Assembly: GCF_002237655.1 (NCBI RefSeq)
Contig: NZ_NOKT01000013.1
Location: forward strand, 156,492 to 220,491
Origin: Streptomyces sp. XY006
GTDB taxonomy: Bacteria; Actinomycetota; Actinomycetes; Streptomycetales; Streptomycetaceae
DNA: 64,000 nt
Direction of reading: 5' to 3'
Shown: positions 16,774 to 26,581 of the stretch, piece by piece
How positions within the stretch are numbered: position 1 is the first letter of the stretch
Layout: each line of letters begins with the position of its first letter
Program-made: the position numbers and the translations under genes
The notes under the pieces: model-generated
The model's input: the letters and a program-made list of their open reading frames with translations, nothing else
Databases searched by the model: none
Told to the model about the DNA's origin: nothing

Positions 16774-19251
16774 ATGAGCAGCCTCTTTGACGACAGCTTC
16801 CTGGCGAGCCTCCAGGCCCAGCGGGGCCCCGCGGACGAGCCCCCTCCGCCACCCGAGGACGATCACGTTCCGGAGTCGATCCCGGACGATCTGTTCGGCG
16901 GGAAGTTCGACGTGCCGCCGGACCGGGACACCCACTACCGGGACGGCGCCCCCCGCCCGGTGATCGACTCCGCCGCGCTGCTGGACGGGCTGAACGACAA
17001 CCAGCGCGCCGCCGTCGTCCACTCCGGCTCCCCGCTGCTCATCGTGGCCGGCGCCGGCTCCGGCAAGACCCGCGTGCTCACGCACCGCATCGCCCACCTG
17101 CTCGCCGAGCGGGACGTCCACCCCGGCCAGATCCTCGCGATCACCTTCACCAACAAGGCCGCCGGTGAGATGAAGGAGCGCGTCGAGCAGCTCGTCGGCC
17201 CGCGCGCGAACGCCATGTGGGTCATGACGTTCCACAGCGCCTGCGTGCGCATCCTCCGGCGCGAGAGCAAGAGGCTCGGCTTCACGTCCTCCTTCTCGAT
17301 CTACGACGCCGCCGACTCCAAGCGCCTGATGGCCCTGGTCTGCCGCGACCTGGACCTCGACCCCAAGCGGTTCCCGCCGAAGTCCTTCAGCGCCAAGATC
17401 AGCAACCTGAAGAACGAGCTGATCGACGAGGAGGACTTCGCCGCCCAGGCCACCGACGGTTTCGAGAAGACCCTCGCCCAGGCCTACGCGCTCTACCAGT
17501 CGCGGCTGCGCGAGGCGAACGCCCTCGACTTCGACGACCTGATCATGACGACGGTCAACCTGCTGCGCGCCTTCCCGGACGTCGCCGAGCACTACCGCCG
17601 CCGCTTCCGGCACGTCCTGGTCGACGAGTACCAGGACACCAACCACGCGCAGTACGCGCTGGTCCGCGAGCTGGTCGGCACCTCCGAGCACCCCGTCGAC
17701 GTGCCGCCCGAGGCCGAGATCCCGCCCGCCGAACTGTGCGTGGTGGGCGACGCCGACCAGTCGATCTACGCCTTCCGCGGCGCGACGATCCGCAACATCC
17801 TCCAGTTCGAGGAGGACTACCCGGACGCGACGACGATCCTGCTGGAGCAGAACTACCGCTCCACGCAGACCATCCTCAGCGCCGCCAACGCGGTCATCGA
17901 GCGCAACGAGTCCCGCCGCCCCAAGAACCTGTGGACCAACGCCGGCTCCGGCGCGCTGATCACCGGGTACGTCGCCGACACCGAGCACGACGAGGCGCAG
18001 TTCGTCGCCGACGAGATAGACCGTCTCACCGACGCCGGCGAGGCCAAGGCGGGCGACGTCGCGGTCTTCTACCGCACCAACGCCCAGTCCCGTGTCTTCG
18101 AAGAGGTCTTCATCCGCGTCGGCCTGCCCTACAAGGTCGTCGGCGGCGTCCGCTTCTACGAGCGCAAGGAGGTCCGGGACGTCCTGGCCTACCTGCGCGT
18201 CCTGGCCAACCCGGAGGACTCGGTGCCGCTGCGCCGGATCCTCAACGTGCCCAAGCGGGGCATCGGCGACCGCGCCGAGGCGATGATCGACGCGCTCGCC
18301 CAGCGCGAGAAGATCAGCTTCCCGCAGGCGCTCAAGCGGGTCGACGAGGCCTACGGCATGGCCGCGCGCTCCACCAACGCGGTCAAGCGGTTCAACACAC
18401 TGATGGAGGACCTCCGCACGATCGTCGAGTCCGGCGCCGGACCGGCCACGGTGCTGGAGGCGGTGCTGGAGCGCACCGGCTACCTCGCCGAGCTGCAGGC
18501 CTCCACCGACCCGCAGGACGAGACCCGGATCGAGAACCTCCAGGAGCTCGCCGCCGTCGCCATGGAGTTCGAGCAGGAGCGCGGCGAGGACGAGCAGGGC
18601 ACGCTGGCCGACTTCCTGGAGCAGGTCGCCCTGGTCGCCGACTCCGACCAGATCCCCGACGAGGAGGACGGCGACGGCGTCATCACGCTCATGACGCTGC
18701 ACACAGCCAAGGGCCTGGAGTTCCCGGTCGTCTTCCTCACCGGCATGGAGGACGGCGTCTTCCCGCACATGCGCGCCCTCGGCCAGACCAAGGAACTGGA
18801 GGAGGAGCGGCGCCTGGCGTACGTCGGCATCACCCGCGCACGGGAGCGGCTGTACCTGACCCGCTCCACCTTGCGCAGCGCCTGGGGCCAGCCCTCGTAC
18901 AACCCGCCCTCCCGGTTCCTGGAGGAGATCCCGCCGGCTCACGTGGAGTGGAAGCGCACGGGAGCGACCTCGCCCGCGTCCTCCGGTCCGGTCTCCGCCG
19001 TGGCGGCCTCCCTGTCGTCGTCCCGCTCGCGCTCGTCCGCCTCGGGCGCGTCCGGCTTCGCCACCCGCCGTACGTCGGAGAAGCCGGTGGTGTCGCTGGC
19101 GGTCGGAGACCGGGTCACGCACGACCAGTTCGGTCTCGGCACGGTCGTCGCGGTGAAGGGCACGGGGGCGAACGCCGAGGCAACGATCGACTTCGGCGAC
19201 ACGAAGCCGAAGCGGCTGCTGCTGCGGTACGCGCCGGTGGAGAAGCTGTAG
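16774..19251 (+). CDS. pcrA: ATP-dependent DNA helicase PcrA/UvrD
   Basis: 825 aa superfamily 1A 3'-5' helicase for nucleotide excision repair and replication restart. Walker A AGAGSGKT is at residues 92-99, followed by FTNKAAGEMKERV (Ia), VDEYQDTN (II), GDADQSIYAFRGA (III), QNYRS (IV), TLHTAKGLEFPVVFLTGMEDG (V, family region) and AYVGITRARERL (VI). The N-terminal 60-residue acidic/Pro-rich extension and a C-terminal Ser-rich linker plus Tudor-like end (VGDRVTHDQFGLGTVVAV), which in PcrA contacts RNA polymerase, are typical of actinobacterial members. The start has GGAG 5 nt upstream and sits directly after a PafBC-type promoter. Confidence 0.97.
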   Translation: MSSLFDDSFLASLQAQRGPADEPPPPPEDDHVPESIPDDLFGGKFDVPPDRDTHYRDGAPRPVIDSAALLDGLNDNQRAAVVHSGSPLLIVAGAGSGKTRVLTHRIAHLLAERDVHPGQILAITFTNKAAGEMKERVEQLVGPRANAMWVMTFHSACVRILRRESKRLGFTSSFSIYDAADSKRLMALVCRDLDLDPKRFPPKSFSAKISNLKNELIDEEDFAAQATDGFEKTLAQAYALYQSRLREANALDFDDLIMTTVNLLRAFPDVAEHYRRRFRHVLVDEYQDTNHAQYALVRELVGTSEHPVDVPPEAEIPPAELCVVGDADQSIYAFRGATIRNILQFEEDYPDATTILLEQNYRSTQTILSAANAVIERNESRRPKNLWTNAGSGALITGYVADTEHDEAQFVADEIDRLTDAGEAKAGDVAVFYRTNAQSRVFEEVFIRVGLPYKVVGGVRFYERKEVRDVLAYLRVLANPEDSVPLRRILNVPKRGIGDRAEAMIDALAQREKISFPQALKRVDEAYGMAARSTNAVKRFNTLMEDLRTIVESGAGPATVLEAVLERTGYLAELQASTDPQDETRIENLQELAAVAMEFEQERGEDEQGTLADFLEQVALVADSDQIPDEEDGDGVITLMTLHTAKGLEFPVVFLTGMEDGVFPHMRALGQTKELEEERRLAYVGITRARERLYLTRSTLRSAWGQPSYNPPSRFLEEIPPAHVEWKRTGATSPASSGPVSAVAASLSSSRSRSSASGASGFATRRTSEKPVVSLAVGDRVTHDQFGLGTVVAVKGTGANAEATIDFGDTKPKRLLLRYAPVEKL

Positions 19252-19257
19252 CCCGGG

Positions 19258-19276
19258 GGCCGTCCGCCGGACGGCC
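19258..19276 (+). terminator. pcrA terminator hairpin
   Basis: GGCCGTCC-GCC-GGACGGCC, a perfect 8-bp stem with a 3-nt loop, begins 6 bp after the pcrA stop. The following 70 bp contains degenerate GGTC-TTGCCGG repeats before the convergent M23 gene. Confidence 0.6.
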
Positions 19277-19349
19277 TCCGCTGGTCGGTCTCTTGCCGGG
19301 CGGTCCTGTGCCGGGAGGTCTTGTGCCGACGGTCCTTCCCGGCGCGGCC

Positions 19350-20933
19350 TTACGTCGGGTCGACGCCGTGGCTGCGGAGCCAGGAGAGCGGGTCGATCGC
19401 CGAGCCGCCCGCGGGGCGCACCTCGAAGTGCAGGTGCGGGCCGGTCGAGTTGCCCGAGTTGCCGGAGCGCGCGATGGGGTCCCCGGCCTTGACGGCCGTC
19501 CCCGAGGGGACCGTGTACGTGGAGAGGTGGCAGTACCACGTCTCCGTACCGTCCTTCGCGGTCACGATCATCATGTTGCCGTACGCGCTGTTCCACTGCG
19601 TGCGCACGGTGCCGTCGGTCGCGGCCATCACGGTCGTGCCGTACGAGACGGGGAAGTCGATGCCGGTGTGCAGGGACATCCAGTTGATGCCCGACTGGCC
19701 GTAGAAGGCGCTCAGTCCGTGCTGCGCGACGGGCAGGGCGAACTTGGGGCGCAGCCGCTCCTTGCGAGCCGCCTCCTCCGCCGCCCGCTTGCGCTCGGCG
19801 GCCTGCTGGGCCTTGAGGTCGATGCGCTCCTGCGTACGGCTGGCCCGGTCGGCGAAGTCGTCGGCACCGGCGGCGAGGCTCTGCAACTGCGTGTCGAGCT
19901 TGTTGTTGGCCGCGGCCGGCTTCACCGGCTGCGCGTCCGCCGCGGTGGTCTGCGCCTCCGCCGCGCTGTCCTCGGTGAGGCTGCCGACGGAGGCGGCCGC
20001 GATCCCGGCCACGCCCATCACGCACGCCGAGGGCACCGCGATGGTCATCAGCGCCGAGCGCTTGGGCGGCGTACGGCGGCGGGAGCGGGAGCCGGAGCGC
20101 GAGGCCGCCCGGGAAGCGGGGGGCGCGACCTCTTCCTGGCCGTCCAGGAGCGGGGCGACGGTGGGCAGTTCGCCGGTGGCGGCCTGCTCGGGGGCGTCCG
20201 CGGCGGGGTCGTGGTACCCGGCTCCCGCGGATTCGTCGTAGGCCACCTGCTCGAACGTCGCGGTCTCGAGCTGGTCGAACGGCACCGCTTCGTGCTGGTC
20301 GAACGTCGCCGTCTCGTGCTGCTCGAAGGTTTCGCCGTGCTGCTCGTAGGCGTCCGGGGCGGCTGCGGCGGTGCCGTCGGAGTTCCACTGCGTGGCGTCG
20401 AAGGCGCCCGTGTCGAAGGTCTGCGTGCCCCATTCCCACTGCTGGGTCCGGTCGGCCGGATTGCCGCCCTGGTCCGGCTGGAGCCAGGCACCGGACTCCC
20501 ACTGGCCGGTGCCGTCGGGGGACGCGGCCTGCGGCGGGACGGCCGACAGCGGCTGCTGCCCGGTGTGCCAGGAGGTCGTGTCGTAGACACCGGTGTCGTA
20601 GGCGGCGTGGTGCTGGGCCGCGTACGCGTCGTAGTGCGGGTTCTCGTGCGTACCCGTGGGCCAGTGGCCGGTGTCGTACGTGCCCGTGCCCTGGCCGCTG
20701 CCCGGCATGTCGCCGAACAGGGGGTCCGTGGCGAAGCTCGCGGTGGCGTGGCCGGTGGCGTCGAAACCGGCGCCGTCCGTGCCGGCGGGATCAAAACCAG
20801 TGGCGGCGTAGTCGCCGTACGTGGTGAAGTCGCCGTACTGGACTTCCTGGGAGCCGTACGACGCGTAGTGCGCCGAGGCGGCGTCGGAAGCCGGAGCCGG
20901 GGCCATGGTCCCCGACGGGTGACGGTCGTTCAC
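19350..20933 (-). CDS. M23 (LytM) family metallopeptidase, membrane-anchored
   Basis: About 527 aa. The first 280 residues are a low-complexity, probably cytoplasmic region rich in Gln, His, Tyr and Thr with repeats such as FEQHETATFDQHEAVPF. A basic stretch RSGSRSRRRTPPKRS precedes one membrane helix (ALMTIAVPSACVMGVAGIAAA). An extracytoplasmic coiled coil and a LytM domain follow, with metal-binding motifs HTGIDFP and HLHFEVRP. It hydrolyses peptidoglycan cross-bridges or activates amidases. GTG 20933 (AAGAGAAG just upstream) is preferred; ATG 20906 is possible. The long intracellular tail suggests regulation by a cytoplasmic partner. Confidence 0.85.
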   Translation of the reverse strand: MNDRHPSGTMAPAPASDAASAHYASYGSQEVQYGDFTTYGDYAATGFDPAGTDGAGFDATGHATASFATDPLFGDMPGSGQGTGTYDTGHWPTGTHENPHYDAYAAQHHAAYDTGVYDTTSWHTGQQPLSAVPPQAASPDGTGQWESGAWLQPDQGGNPADRTQQWEWGTQTFDTGAFDATQWNSDGTAAAAPDAYEQHGETFEQHETATFDQHEAVPFDQLETATFEQVAYDESAGAGYHDPAADAPEQAATGELPTVAPLLDGQEEVAPPASRAASRSGSRSRRRTPPKRSALMTIAVPSACVMGVAGIAAASVGSLTEDSAAEAQTTAADAQPVKPAAANNKLDTQLQSLAAGADDFADRASRTQERIDLKAQQAAERKRAAEEAARKERLRPKFALPVAQHGLSAFYGQSGINWMSLHTGIDFPVSYGTTVMAATDGTVRTQWNSAYGNMMIVTAKDGTETWYCHLSTYTVPSGTAVKAGDPIARSGNSGNSTGPHLHFEVRPAGGSAIDPLSWLRSHGVDPT

Positions 20934-21250
20934 CAACTTCTCTTTCGCCTCGACAACAGGGGCTGCCAGAGCAGTGCGGCGACTGTACCCGGCGGTACGC
21001 GGGCACGACAATCTTCGGCAGGTTTCGCGCGCGCAGGAAACGGGCATTCGGCCGTGTTTTGGCGGACTGCGGGCGCAGGCTTGGCCCTGTGTTCGAAGTT
21101 TGTTCGAGGCTGTTGGGTGATGCGGAACTGTGCGTCATCTGTATGACGAGTCCGCGCGCCGGGTGTGACGGCCGAGGGCCGACTGTCGCCCGACCGTGTG
21201 GTGTGACCGTCGGGCGGACCGGTGTGGTGTGACCGTCGGGCGGCCCGCCG
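20934..21250. other. intergenic region with 26-bp direct repeat
   Basis: 317 bp between two minus-strand genes, so it must hold the M23 promoter. GTGTGGTGTGACCGTCGGGC occurs twice (21196 and 21222, period 26 bp). TTCGAAGTTTGTTCGA near 21090 looks like a LexA site but has the wrong spacing. No gene seen. Confidence 0.4.
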
Positions 21251-22114
21251 TCAGGCCACCGTGAGTCCTCCGGCGTGGCCCGTGGACGGTTCACCCGGGC
21301 GGGCCGTGTCGAGAACCTGCCGTATCCCGTTGGCGACGGCGGGGTGGACGGGCAGGGCGAGATGACCGATGCCGGTGACCCGCACGTTCTGCGCCGTCAG
21401 ATCCGGATGGTCGATGCAGGCCGACTCCAGCGGATCCATCACGTGGTCGAGGTCGCTCCAGAAGCTCACGAAGTGCGTACGGCAGCCCGGGGCGGGCCGA
21501 GTGAGCTCCTCGAGCACCGGCGAGCCGGGGCGCATCTGGCGCACGATGGGGTGCGCGTTGGCCAGGGGCGCCACCCGGGTGCCCGAGTGCGGCGTGCCGA
21601 GGGTCACCAGGGTCCGCACGCGCGTGTCGCCGCCGAGCCGCTGCACGTAGTAACGGGCTATGAGACCGCCGAGGCTGTGCCCGACGACGTCCACCCGCTG
21701 GGCGCCCGTGCGCTCGCAGATCTCCTCGATGTGCCGGCCGAGCAGCTCGGCCGCGGCCCGTATGTCACAGGTCAGCGGTGAGTAGTTGAGCGACTCGATC
21801 TGCTGCCTGCCGTGCTGGGCGAGGCTGCGGCGCAGCAGCACGAAGACCGAGCGGTTGTCGATGAAGCCGTGCAGCAGGACGACCGGGGGCTTGGCCTCCG
21901 TCGGCAGCTGGGCCGCGCCGTCGGCCGGCAGGACCGGGGCGGGGGCGCGCCGCTCCTGCGCGATGCCGGAGGGGTAGAGCAGGAGGTGCCCGGCCAGGAT
22001 CGCGATCTCCAGGGCGGTGGCCTTCAGAAGCGCCAGGGAGAGCCCCGCCAGGCGGTTCGGCAGCAGGCGCTGGCAGAACGGAAGAAAGGGCAGAGCCGCC
22101 CCGGTGACCTTCAT
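21251..22114 (-). CDS. alpha/beta-hydrolase, lipase-like
   Basis: 287 aa. An N-terminal hydrophobic segment (LSLALLKATALEIAILAGHLLLYP, about 25-48) is a membrane anchor or signal. The lipase motif GHSLGG places the nucleophile at Ser147; the oxyanion region is VVLLHGFIDNRS. The Asp and His of the triad are probably in the SDLDHVMDP and GIGHLALP segments. It resembles triacylglycerol lipase/esterase-like proteins (PGAP1/EstA type) that act on acyl esters outside the membrane. The ATG is chosen for GGAGG 6 nt upstream. No operon partners. Confidence 0.85.
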   Translation of the reverse strand: MKVTGAALPFLPFCQRLLPNRLAGLSLALLKATALEIAILAGHLLLYPSGIAQERRAPAPVLPADGAAQLPTEAKPPVVLLHGFIDNRSVFVLLRRSLAQHGRQQIESLNYSPLTCDIRAAAELLGRHIEEICERTGAQRVDVVGHSLGGLIARYYVQRLGGDTRVRTLVTLGTPHSGTRVAPLANAHPIVRQMRPGSPVLEELTRPAPGCRTHFVSFWSDLDHVMDPLESACIDHPDLTAQNVRVTGIGHLALPVHPAVANGIRQVLDTARPGEPSTGHAGGLTVA

Positions 22115-22653
22115 GGCCGACCTCCTGTCGGCACGCGGGAGGACGGCATGGCCCCCCGTGTGCACTCGTGGAAAGCAGCAGCGAAGACGGCCGACGACGA
22201 CCGCGCGGGCGGCGTGAGCCGCGTGAGCTGCGGGGAATGAGCGCGGCGTGTGGCGTGTGTGACGCCGGTGGTGCGGCGGGGTCCCCGGTCGGTGCGGTGA
22301 CGTGGCTCCCCGCTGGTGCGCCGTGCGTGCCCTGCGTGCTGTGCGTGCGGTGCGTTCAGTACGTGCGGTGCTTGCCCTGTGTGCTGTCGCCGAAGTGACG
22401 TACCGCCGCGGTGTGGGGTGGGTGGCGCGGCGGTGCGGCGGCCTCCTTGCGGCTCCCCTTGCGCTTGTCCCACCGTGTGATTTCCCCCTCGGTCAGCACC
22501 GTGAAACTGCCGGTTGCGGGATGCTGGAGATAACGTTCGTTCACTTCCCCGGGCGGTTCGGGGCGCGTCCGGGGCACGGTGACGTGTACGGCGTGCCGGA
22601 TGTGTGCGGTACTTGTCCGTACGGATGGATGTAGTCGCTTCATGGAGGCAGTG
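22115..22653. other. gene-free, TG-rich low-complexity interval
   Basis: 539 bp with no credible coding region. The section 22310-22385 is a run of imperfect GTGCGTGC/CCCTGCGTG repeats. Promoters for the divergent lipase and mutase genes must lie here; none stands out. Confidence 0.4.
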
Positions 22654-23076
<423 letters not shown>

Positions 23077-23089
23077 GCCGACGCCGCCC

Positions 23090-23275
23090 GGCCCCGGGCC
23101 GGGCTGATCGTTGCCCGGGCCGGGGTGATCGTTTCCTGGGCCTTTGTGGTTGCGACCCGGGCTGGTGTGGTCGTTGCCCGGGCCGGTGCGGGCATGAGTC
23201 GGACTGGCGTGGTCGTGGCCCCGGCCGGTGTGGTCGAGGGCCGGACTGGCCTGGTCGGGGCCCCGGTGTGCGGGG
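23090..23275. repeat. degenerate GGCCGG-TG-TGGTCGTTGCCCGG tandem repeat
   Basis: The gap between the convergent mutase and DUF5691 genes is made of about seven imperfect copies of a roughly 24-30 bp unit built on GCCGGTGTGGTCGTTGCCCGG. No coding sense is preserved, so it looks like an expanded minisatellite-type spacer. Confidence 0.6.
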
Positions 23276-23282
23276 TGTTTCT

Positions 23283-24947
23283 CTAGGCCGGGGTGATGGG
23301 TTTCGCCGGGCCCAGTTCCTCGATCATCGCCGCGCGCAGGCGCAGGGTCGTGACCAGGCGCTGGAAGGCCTCCGCCCAGTAGCCGCCCGCCCCGGGCGAC
23401 GCGTCCTCCGGCTCGTCCGGTACGGCCAGCAGGGCGTCGAGACGGCCGGACTCGGACGGATCGAGGCAGCGCTCGGCCAGCCCCATGACTCCGCTGAAAC
23501 TCCATGGATAACTCCCCGCGTCCCGCGCGATGTTGAGCGCGTCCACCACGGCCCGGCCGAGCGGCGGAGCCCACGGCACCGCGCACACGCCGAGCAGCTG
23601 AAAGGCTTCCGACAGGCCGTGCGCCGCGATGAAGCCGGCCACCCACTCGGCCCGTTCGGCGGCGCCCAGCGTGCCGAGCAGCTTGGCCCGTTCGGCCAGG
23701 GACACCGCGCCCGGCCCGCCCGCCTCCGGTGCGGAGGGCTCGCCGAGCAGCGCCCGCGACCACTCGGCGTCCCCCTGGCGGACCGCCGCCCGGCACCACG
23801 CCGCGTGCAGTTCGCCCTGCCAGTCGTCCGCCACCGGCAGCGCCACGATCTCCCGGGGCGTCCGGCCGCCGAGCCGCCGTGACCACGTCCCCAGCGGAGC
23901 CGCCTCCACCAACTGACCGAACCACCAGGAGCGTTCACCCCGCCCCGCCGGGGCCTTCGGCACGACGCCGTCGCGCTCCATGTCCGGATCGCACTCGTGC
24001 GGAGCCTCGACGACGATCGTGGGCGTGGGGGCCGTCCCCGCGGCCCCGCTGCCGCGCGTGTGGTCGATGGCCACGCACGCCGCCGCCCGGACCGCCATCC
24101 GCGCGGCGAGCGCCGAACCGGGCAGGGCCGACAGCAGTTCCGCCGCCGTCGCCCGGACGTTGCGGCTGCGGTCGCTCAGGGCCTGTTCCAGGAACGGCTC
24201 GTCGTCCGGGCCCAGTCCCGTGCGCAGGGAGTCGAGGAACATCAGCCGGTCCTCGGCCCGCTCCGTCGCCCAGGTCGTGGCGAGCAGCTCGCGTGCGGCG
24301 GCCGGGTCGCCGGAGCGCAGGGCGGACAGCAGGGCGACCCGCTCGGCGAACAGGCCCTCCTGCCACACCTGCCGGGTCCTGTCGTCGTCCGCGACCGGCG
24401 GTGGGGCCGCGCCGCCACCGGGAGCCGACCGCAGGGCGAATCGCCAGTCCGGGTTCAGCCGGGCCAGCCACAGGGCCCGGGGCCCCGCGAACTCCAGGGC
24501 GGCCGGGCGCAGATCCGTCCGCCCCCTGGCCGCGTCCAGCAGCGCCGGCAGCACCTGCGGAGGCGGGGCGAACCCCCGGGCGTTCGCCGCCGCCAGCCAC
24601 TGGGGCAGCAACTCCATCAGGTCGGGTGCGGTGCCGCGGCGGCCGCCGGCGGACGCGCCGGGCCGGTCGGCCAGCAGCATCGCGAGTCTGCGGGCGGCAG
24701 CGGCGGGCAGCGGCGGGCGCCCGTCCGCCGGGGCCGGTCGCGGACGCTGCGCCGCCCGCGCCGGACGCAGCCCGGCCCGCCGCCGTACGGTCTCCACGGC
24801 CGCCGCGTCCAGCAGGGCCACCGGGGCGTCCTGCCCGGGGGCGGTGCCCGGCGGGGTGCGCCGGTCCGTGCCCAGCAGTGCCGTGGTGACGAGCCCCTCC
24901 CAGGCGCCCGTGCCGGGCGCGTCCACAGGAGCGGAGGTCCTGGTCAT
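23283..24947 (-). CDS. DUF5691 family protein
   Basis: 554 aa, soluble, Ala/Arg/Leu-rich and probably all-helical (HEAT-like, for example LEQALSDRSRNVRATAAELLSAL). The opening WEGLVTTALLGTDRR is characteristic of DUF5691 proteins, which are encoded beside SWIM-domain, MoxR ATPase and VWA proteins; no reaction is known. It lies 139 bp downstream of the SWIM gene on the same strand and probably shares its DNA-damage promoter. The start ATG is supported by AAGGAAG just upstream. Confidence 0.8.
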   Translation of the reverse strand: MTRTSAPVDAPGTGAWEGLVTTALLGTDRRTPPGTAPGQDAPVALLDAAAVETVRRRAGLRPARAAQRPRPAPADGRPPLPAAAARRLAMLLADRPGASAGGRRGTAPDLMELLPQWLAAANARGFAPPPQVLPALLDAARGRTDLRPAALEFAGPRALWLARLNPDWRFALRSAPGGGAAPPPVADDDRTRQVWQEGLFAERVALLSALRSGDPAAARELLATTWATERAEDRLMFLDSLRTGLGPDDEPFLEQALSDRSRNVRATAAELLSALPGSALAARMAVRAAACVAIDHTRGSGAAGTAPTPTIVVEAPHECDPDMERDGVVPKAPAGRGERSWWFGQLVEAAPLGTWSRRLGGRTPREIVALPVADDWQGELHAAWCRAAVRQGDAEWSRALLGEPSAPEAGGPGAVSLAERAKLLGTLGAAERAEWVAGFIAAHGLSEAFQLLGVCAVPWAPPLGRAVVDALNIARDAGSYPWSFSGVMGLAERCLDPSESGRLDALLAVPDEPEDASPGAGGYWAEAFQRLVTTLRLRAAMIEELGPAKPITPA

Positions 24948-25086
24948 GCGCTTCCTTTCCGCGGGGCGCCCGGAGTTGGTTGAAGGCTCGCCCTTACCGG
25001 TTGTCCCGTGATGCCTGAAAGATTCATGGATCGGTGAGAAGGGTGGGTCCGGCCGGTGCCGCCCAGGCCGGGCGGCCGCCGTCGGT

Positions 25087-26436
25087 TCAGCACAGGGACA
25101 CGGCGTCGCCCGCGCCCTCGGGCCAGGCCGTCAGAGGGTTGAAGCCCTGGTGGCCGCACTCGCCGAAGACCGTGACCGGGGCGCCGCCCGAGAGGGCGAC
25201 GAGCCGCCACAGGCCGGGCCGGGACCGCGCGGCCGGAGTCAGCGGCAACGCCGCGTCCTCGTCGGCGTCGGCCAGCTGCCAGGAGTCGCCGTCGGGGGTC
25301 GGGACGACCCTGCCCAGCGTCACCGGGACGGACTCGAGCCACGGGTCGTCGCGCAGGGCGTCGCCGTAACGGGCGGCCGCCTCGGACGCCGTCACCCCCG
25401 GCGGGCGTATCTCCGCCGGTGCCGGTGGAGCGAACTGCTCGCCCAGGGCCACCCGCGGCTGCCCGGCGCCCGGGTAGGAGGACACCTCGGCCTCCAGGGC
25501 CAGCCCGACGGGCAGCGCCAGCTCCGGCGCGCGGCCGGCGGCACCGTAGGAGAGGAGCAGCGCCGTGCGCCCCGAGTCGGCGCCGTACAGCCATATCCGG
25601 CGGGTCGTCAGGCGCGAGTCCGCCGTGTCGTACTGGGCGAGCACCAGCCAGCGGTCCCGCACCGGCTTGCCGTCCGCCGAGGCCGGCAGGCCCATGCGGG
25701 AGCGGACCGTGGCGGCGAGGGCGTCCGGGAGCCGTTCGCGGCGCAGCCAGCCCTGGCCGAGCAGATGCAGCAGCGCGCACTCCTCCAGCAGCCGCACCGG
25801 CCAGCCGGGCCCCGTGGACGGGATCGCCCCCAACTCCCGCACCCGAGCGGCCAGACCTTGCGCCTGGGCGTCGACCATGCGGGCCGCCGTCTCCTCCCAG
25901 AGGCCGTACCCGGACTGCTCCGCCGTCGCCAGGCCGCCGCGCAGCAGGTCCGCCAGCCGCTGCTCCAGCTCCAGCGCGCCCGCCGTGACCCGCTCGGCCC
26001 GGCGCTCCGCCCGGCGCCGCGCCGCCTCCGGATCAGCCGACCCGGACGGCGCTTCCTGCCCGCTCCTCTTCTCTTCCGCGCGTCTGCGGCGCCCTGCCGT
26101 CCACTGCTCCGCCCACTCCGGCGCCTCCCCCCGCGGCACCGCCGCGTCGTCGCCCGCCCAGAGCAGCAGCAGCCCCAGCGCGTGCTTGCACGGGAACTTG
26201 CGGCTCGGACAACTGCACTTGTACGCGGGCCCGGAGGCGTCCGCGATGTCGACCACCGTCTGATACGGCTTGCTCCCGCTGCCCTTGCACAGCCCCCACA
26301 CCGTCCCCTCGTCGGAACAGCCCGCCTCGGACCACGGCCCCGCCGCGCCGAGTTTGCTTCCCGCTTTGCGTGACGCGGCGTCAGGCGCCAAGGCCAGCAC
26401 CTGGTCCGCAGTCCAGCGCACCCCCTGCTGAGTCAT
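25087..26436 (-). CDS. SWIM zinc-finger protein
   Basis: 449 aa. The SWIM motif CxCx-n-CxH is visible as CSCPSRKFPCKHALGL near residues 75-90, a zinc-binding module for DNA or protein contact. The rest is an unassigned helical and beta region. ATG 26436 (MTQQGVRWTAD) is chosen over an ATG 30 bp upstream because a PafBC-type -10 box ends 7 nt before it, which predicts a leaderless message. It is the first gene of a two-gene unit with DUF5691, divergent from the MoxR-VWA unit. Role unknown; regulation suggests a DNA-damage function. Confidence 0.85.
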   Translation of the reverse strand: MTQQGVRWTADQVLALAPDAASRKAGSKLGAAGPWSEAGCSDEGTVWGLCKGSGSKPYQTVVDIADASGPAYKCSCPSRKFPCKHALGLLLLWAGDDAAVPRGEAPEWAEQWTAGRRRRAEEKRSGQEAPSGSADPEAARRRAERRAERVTAGALELEQRLADLLRGGLATAEQSGYGLWEETAARMVDAQAQGLAARVRELGAIPSTGPGWPVRLLEECALLHLLGQGWLRRERLPDALAATVRSRMGLPASADGKPVRDRWLVLAQYDTADSRLTTRRIWLYGADSGRTALLLSYGAAGRAPELALPVGLALEAEVSSYPGAGQPRVALGEQFAPPAPAEIRPPGVTASEAAARYGDALRDDPWLESVPVTLGRVVPTPDGDSWQLADADEDAALPLTPAARSRPGLWRLVALSGGAPVTVFGECGHQGFNPLTAWPEGAGDAVSLC

Positions 26437-26443
26437 GCCATCG

Positions 26444-26466
26444 AAGGTAGATCCCACCACTGACAA
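26444..26466 (-). promoter_or_regulatory. PafBC-type promoter of the SWIM unit
   Basis: Minus strand TTGTCAGTG (26458-26466), exactly 8 bp, TACCTT (26444-26449): a full match to the TTGTCRGTG-N8-TANNNT DNA-damage promoter. The predicted start is the A of ATG 26436. Confidence 0.85.
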
Positions 26467-26515
26467 TCGGGTCCGCGAGCGACCCCGGCAGGGTATTTCC
26501 GCAGGTCAGAACGGA

Positions 26516-26538
26516 TTGTCAGTGGTGTGGTGCAACGT
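26516..26538 (+). promoter_or_regulatory. PafBC-type promoter of the MoxR unit
   Basis: TTGTCAGTG (26516-26524), 8 bp, CAACGT (26533-26538): consensus -35 and one mismatch in the -10. With the minus-strand copy it forms a 14-bp perfect inverted repeat (CACCACTGACAATC / GATTGTCAGTGGTG), so both divergent units carry the same control element. Confidence 0.75.
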
Positions 26539-26581
26539 TGGTGCCAGATCCGAACCGGCCGAGCTGGAGGGGGCCTCAGCC

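Noticed and set aside
16390..20502. A 1370-residue minus-strand open frame across pcrA and the M23 gene
   Set aside because: It is a composite shadow without domains that reads through two convergent real genes and the riboswitch leader.
21088..21106. TTCGAAGTTTGTTCGA as a LexA (SOS) box
   Set aside because: The actinobacterial box needs TCGAAC-N4-GTTCGA; here the spacing is one base short and the left arm ends in G, and the downstream gene is a wall peptidase rather than a repair gene.
22168..22634. Short open frames in the TG-rich gap before the IcmB-type gene
   Set aside because: Composition is dictated by simple GTGC repeats; no ribosome-binding site or family similarity.
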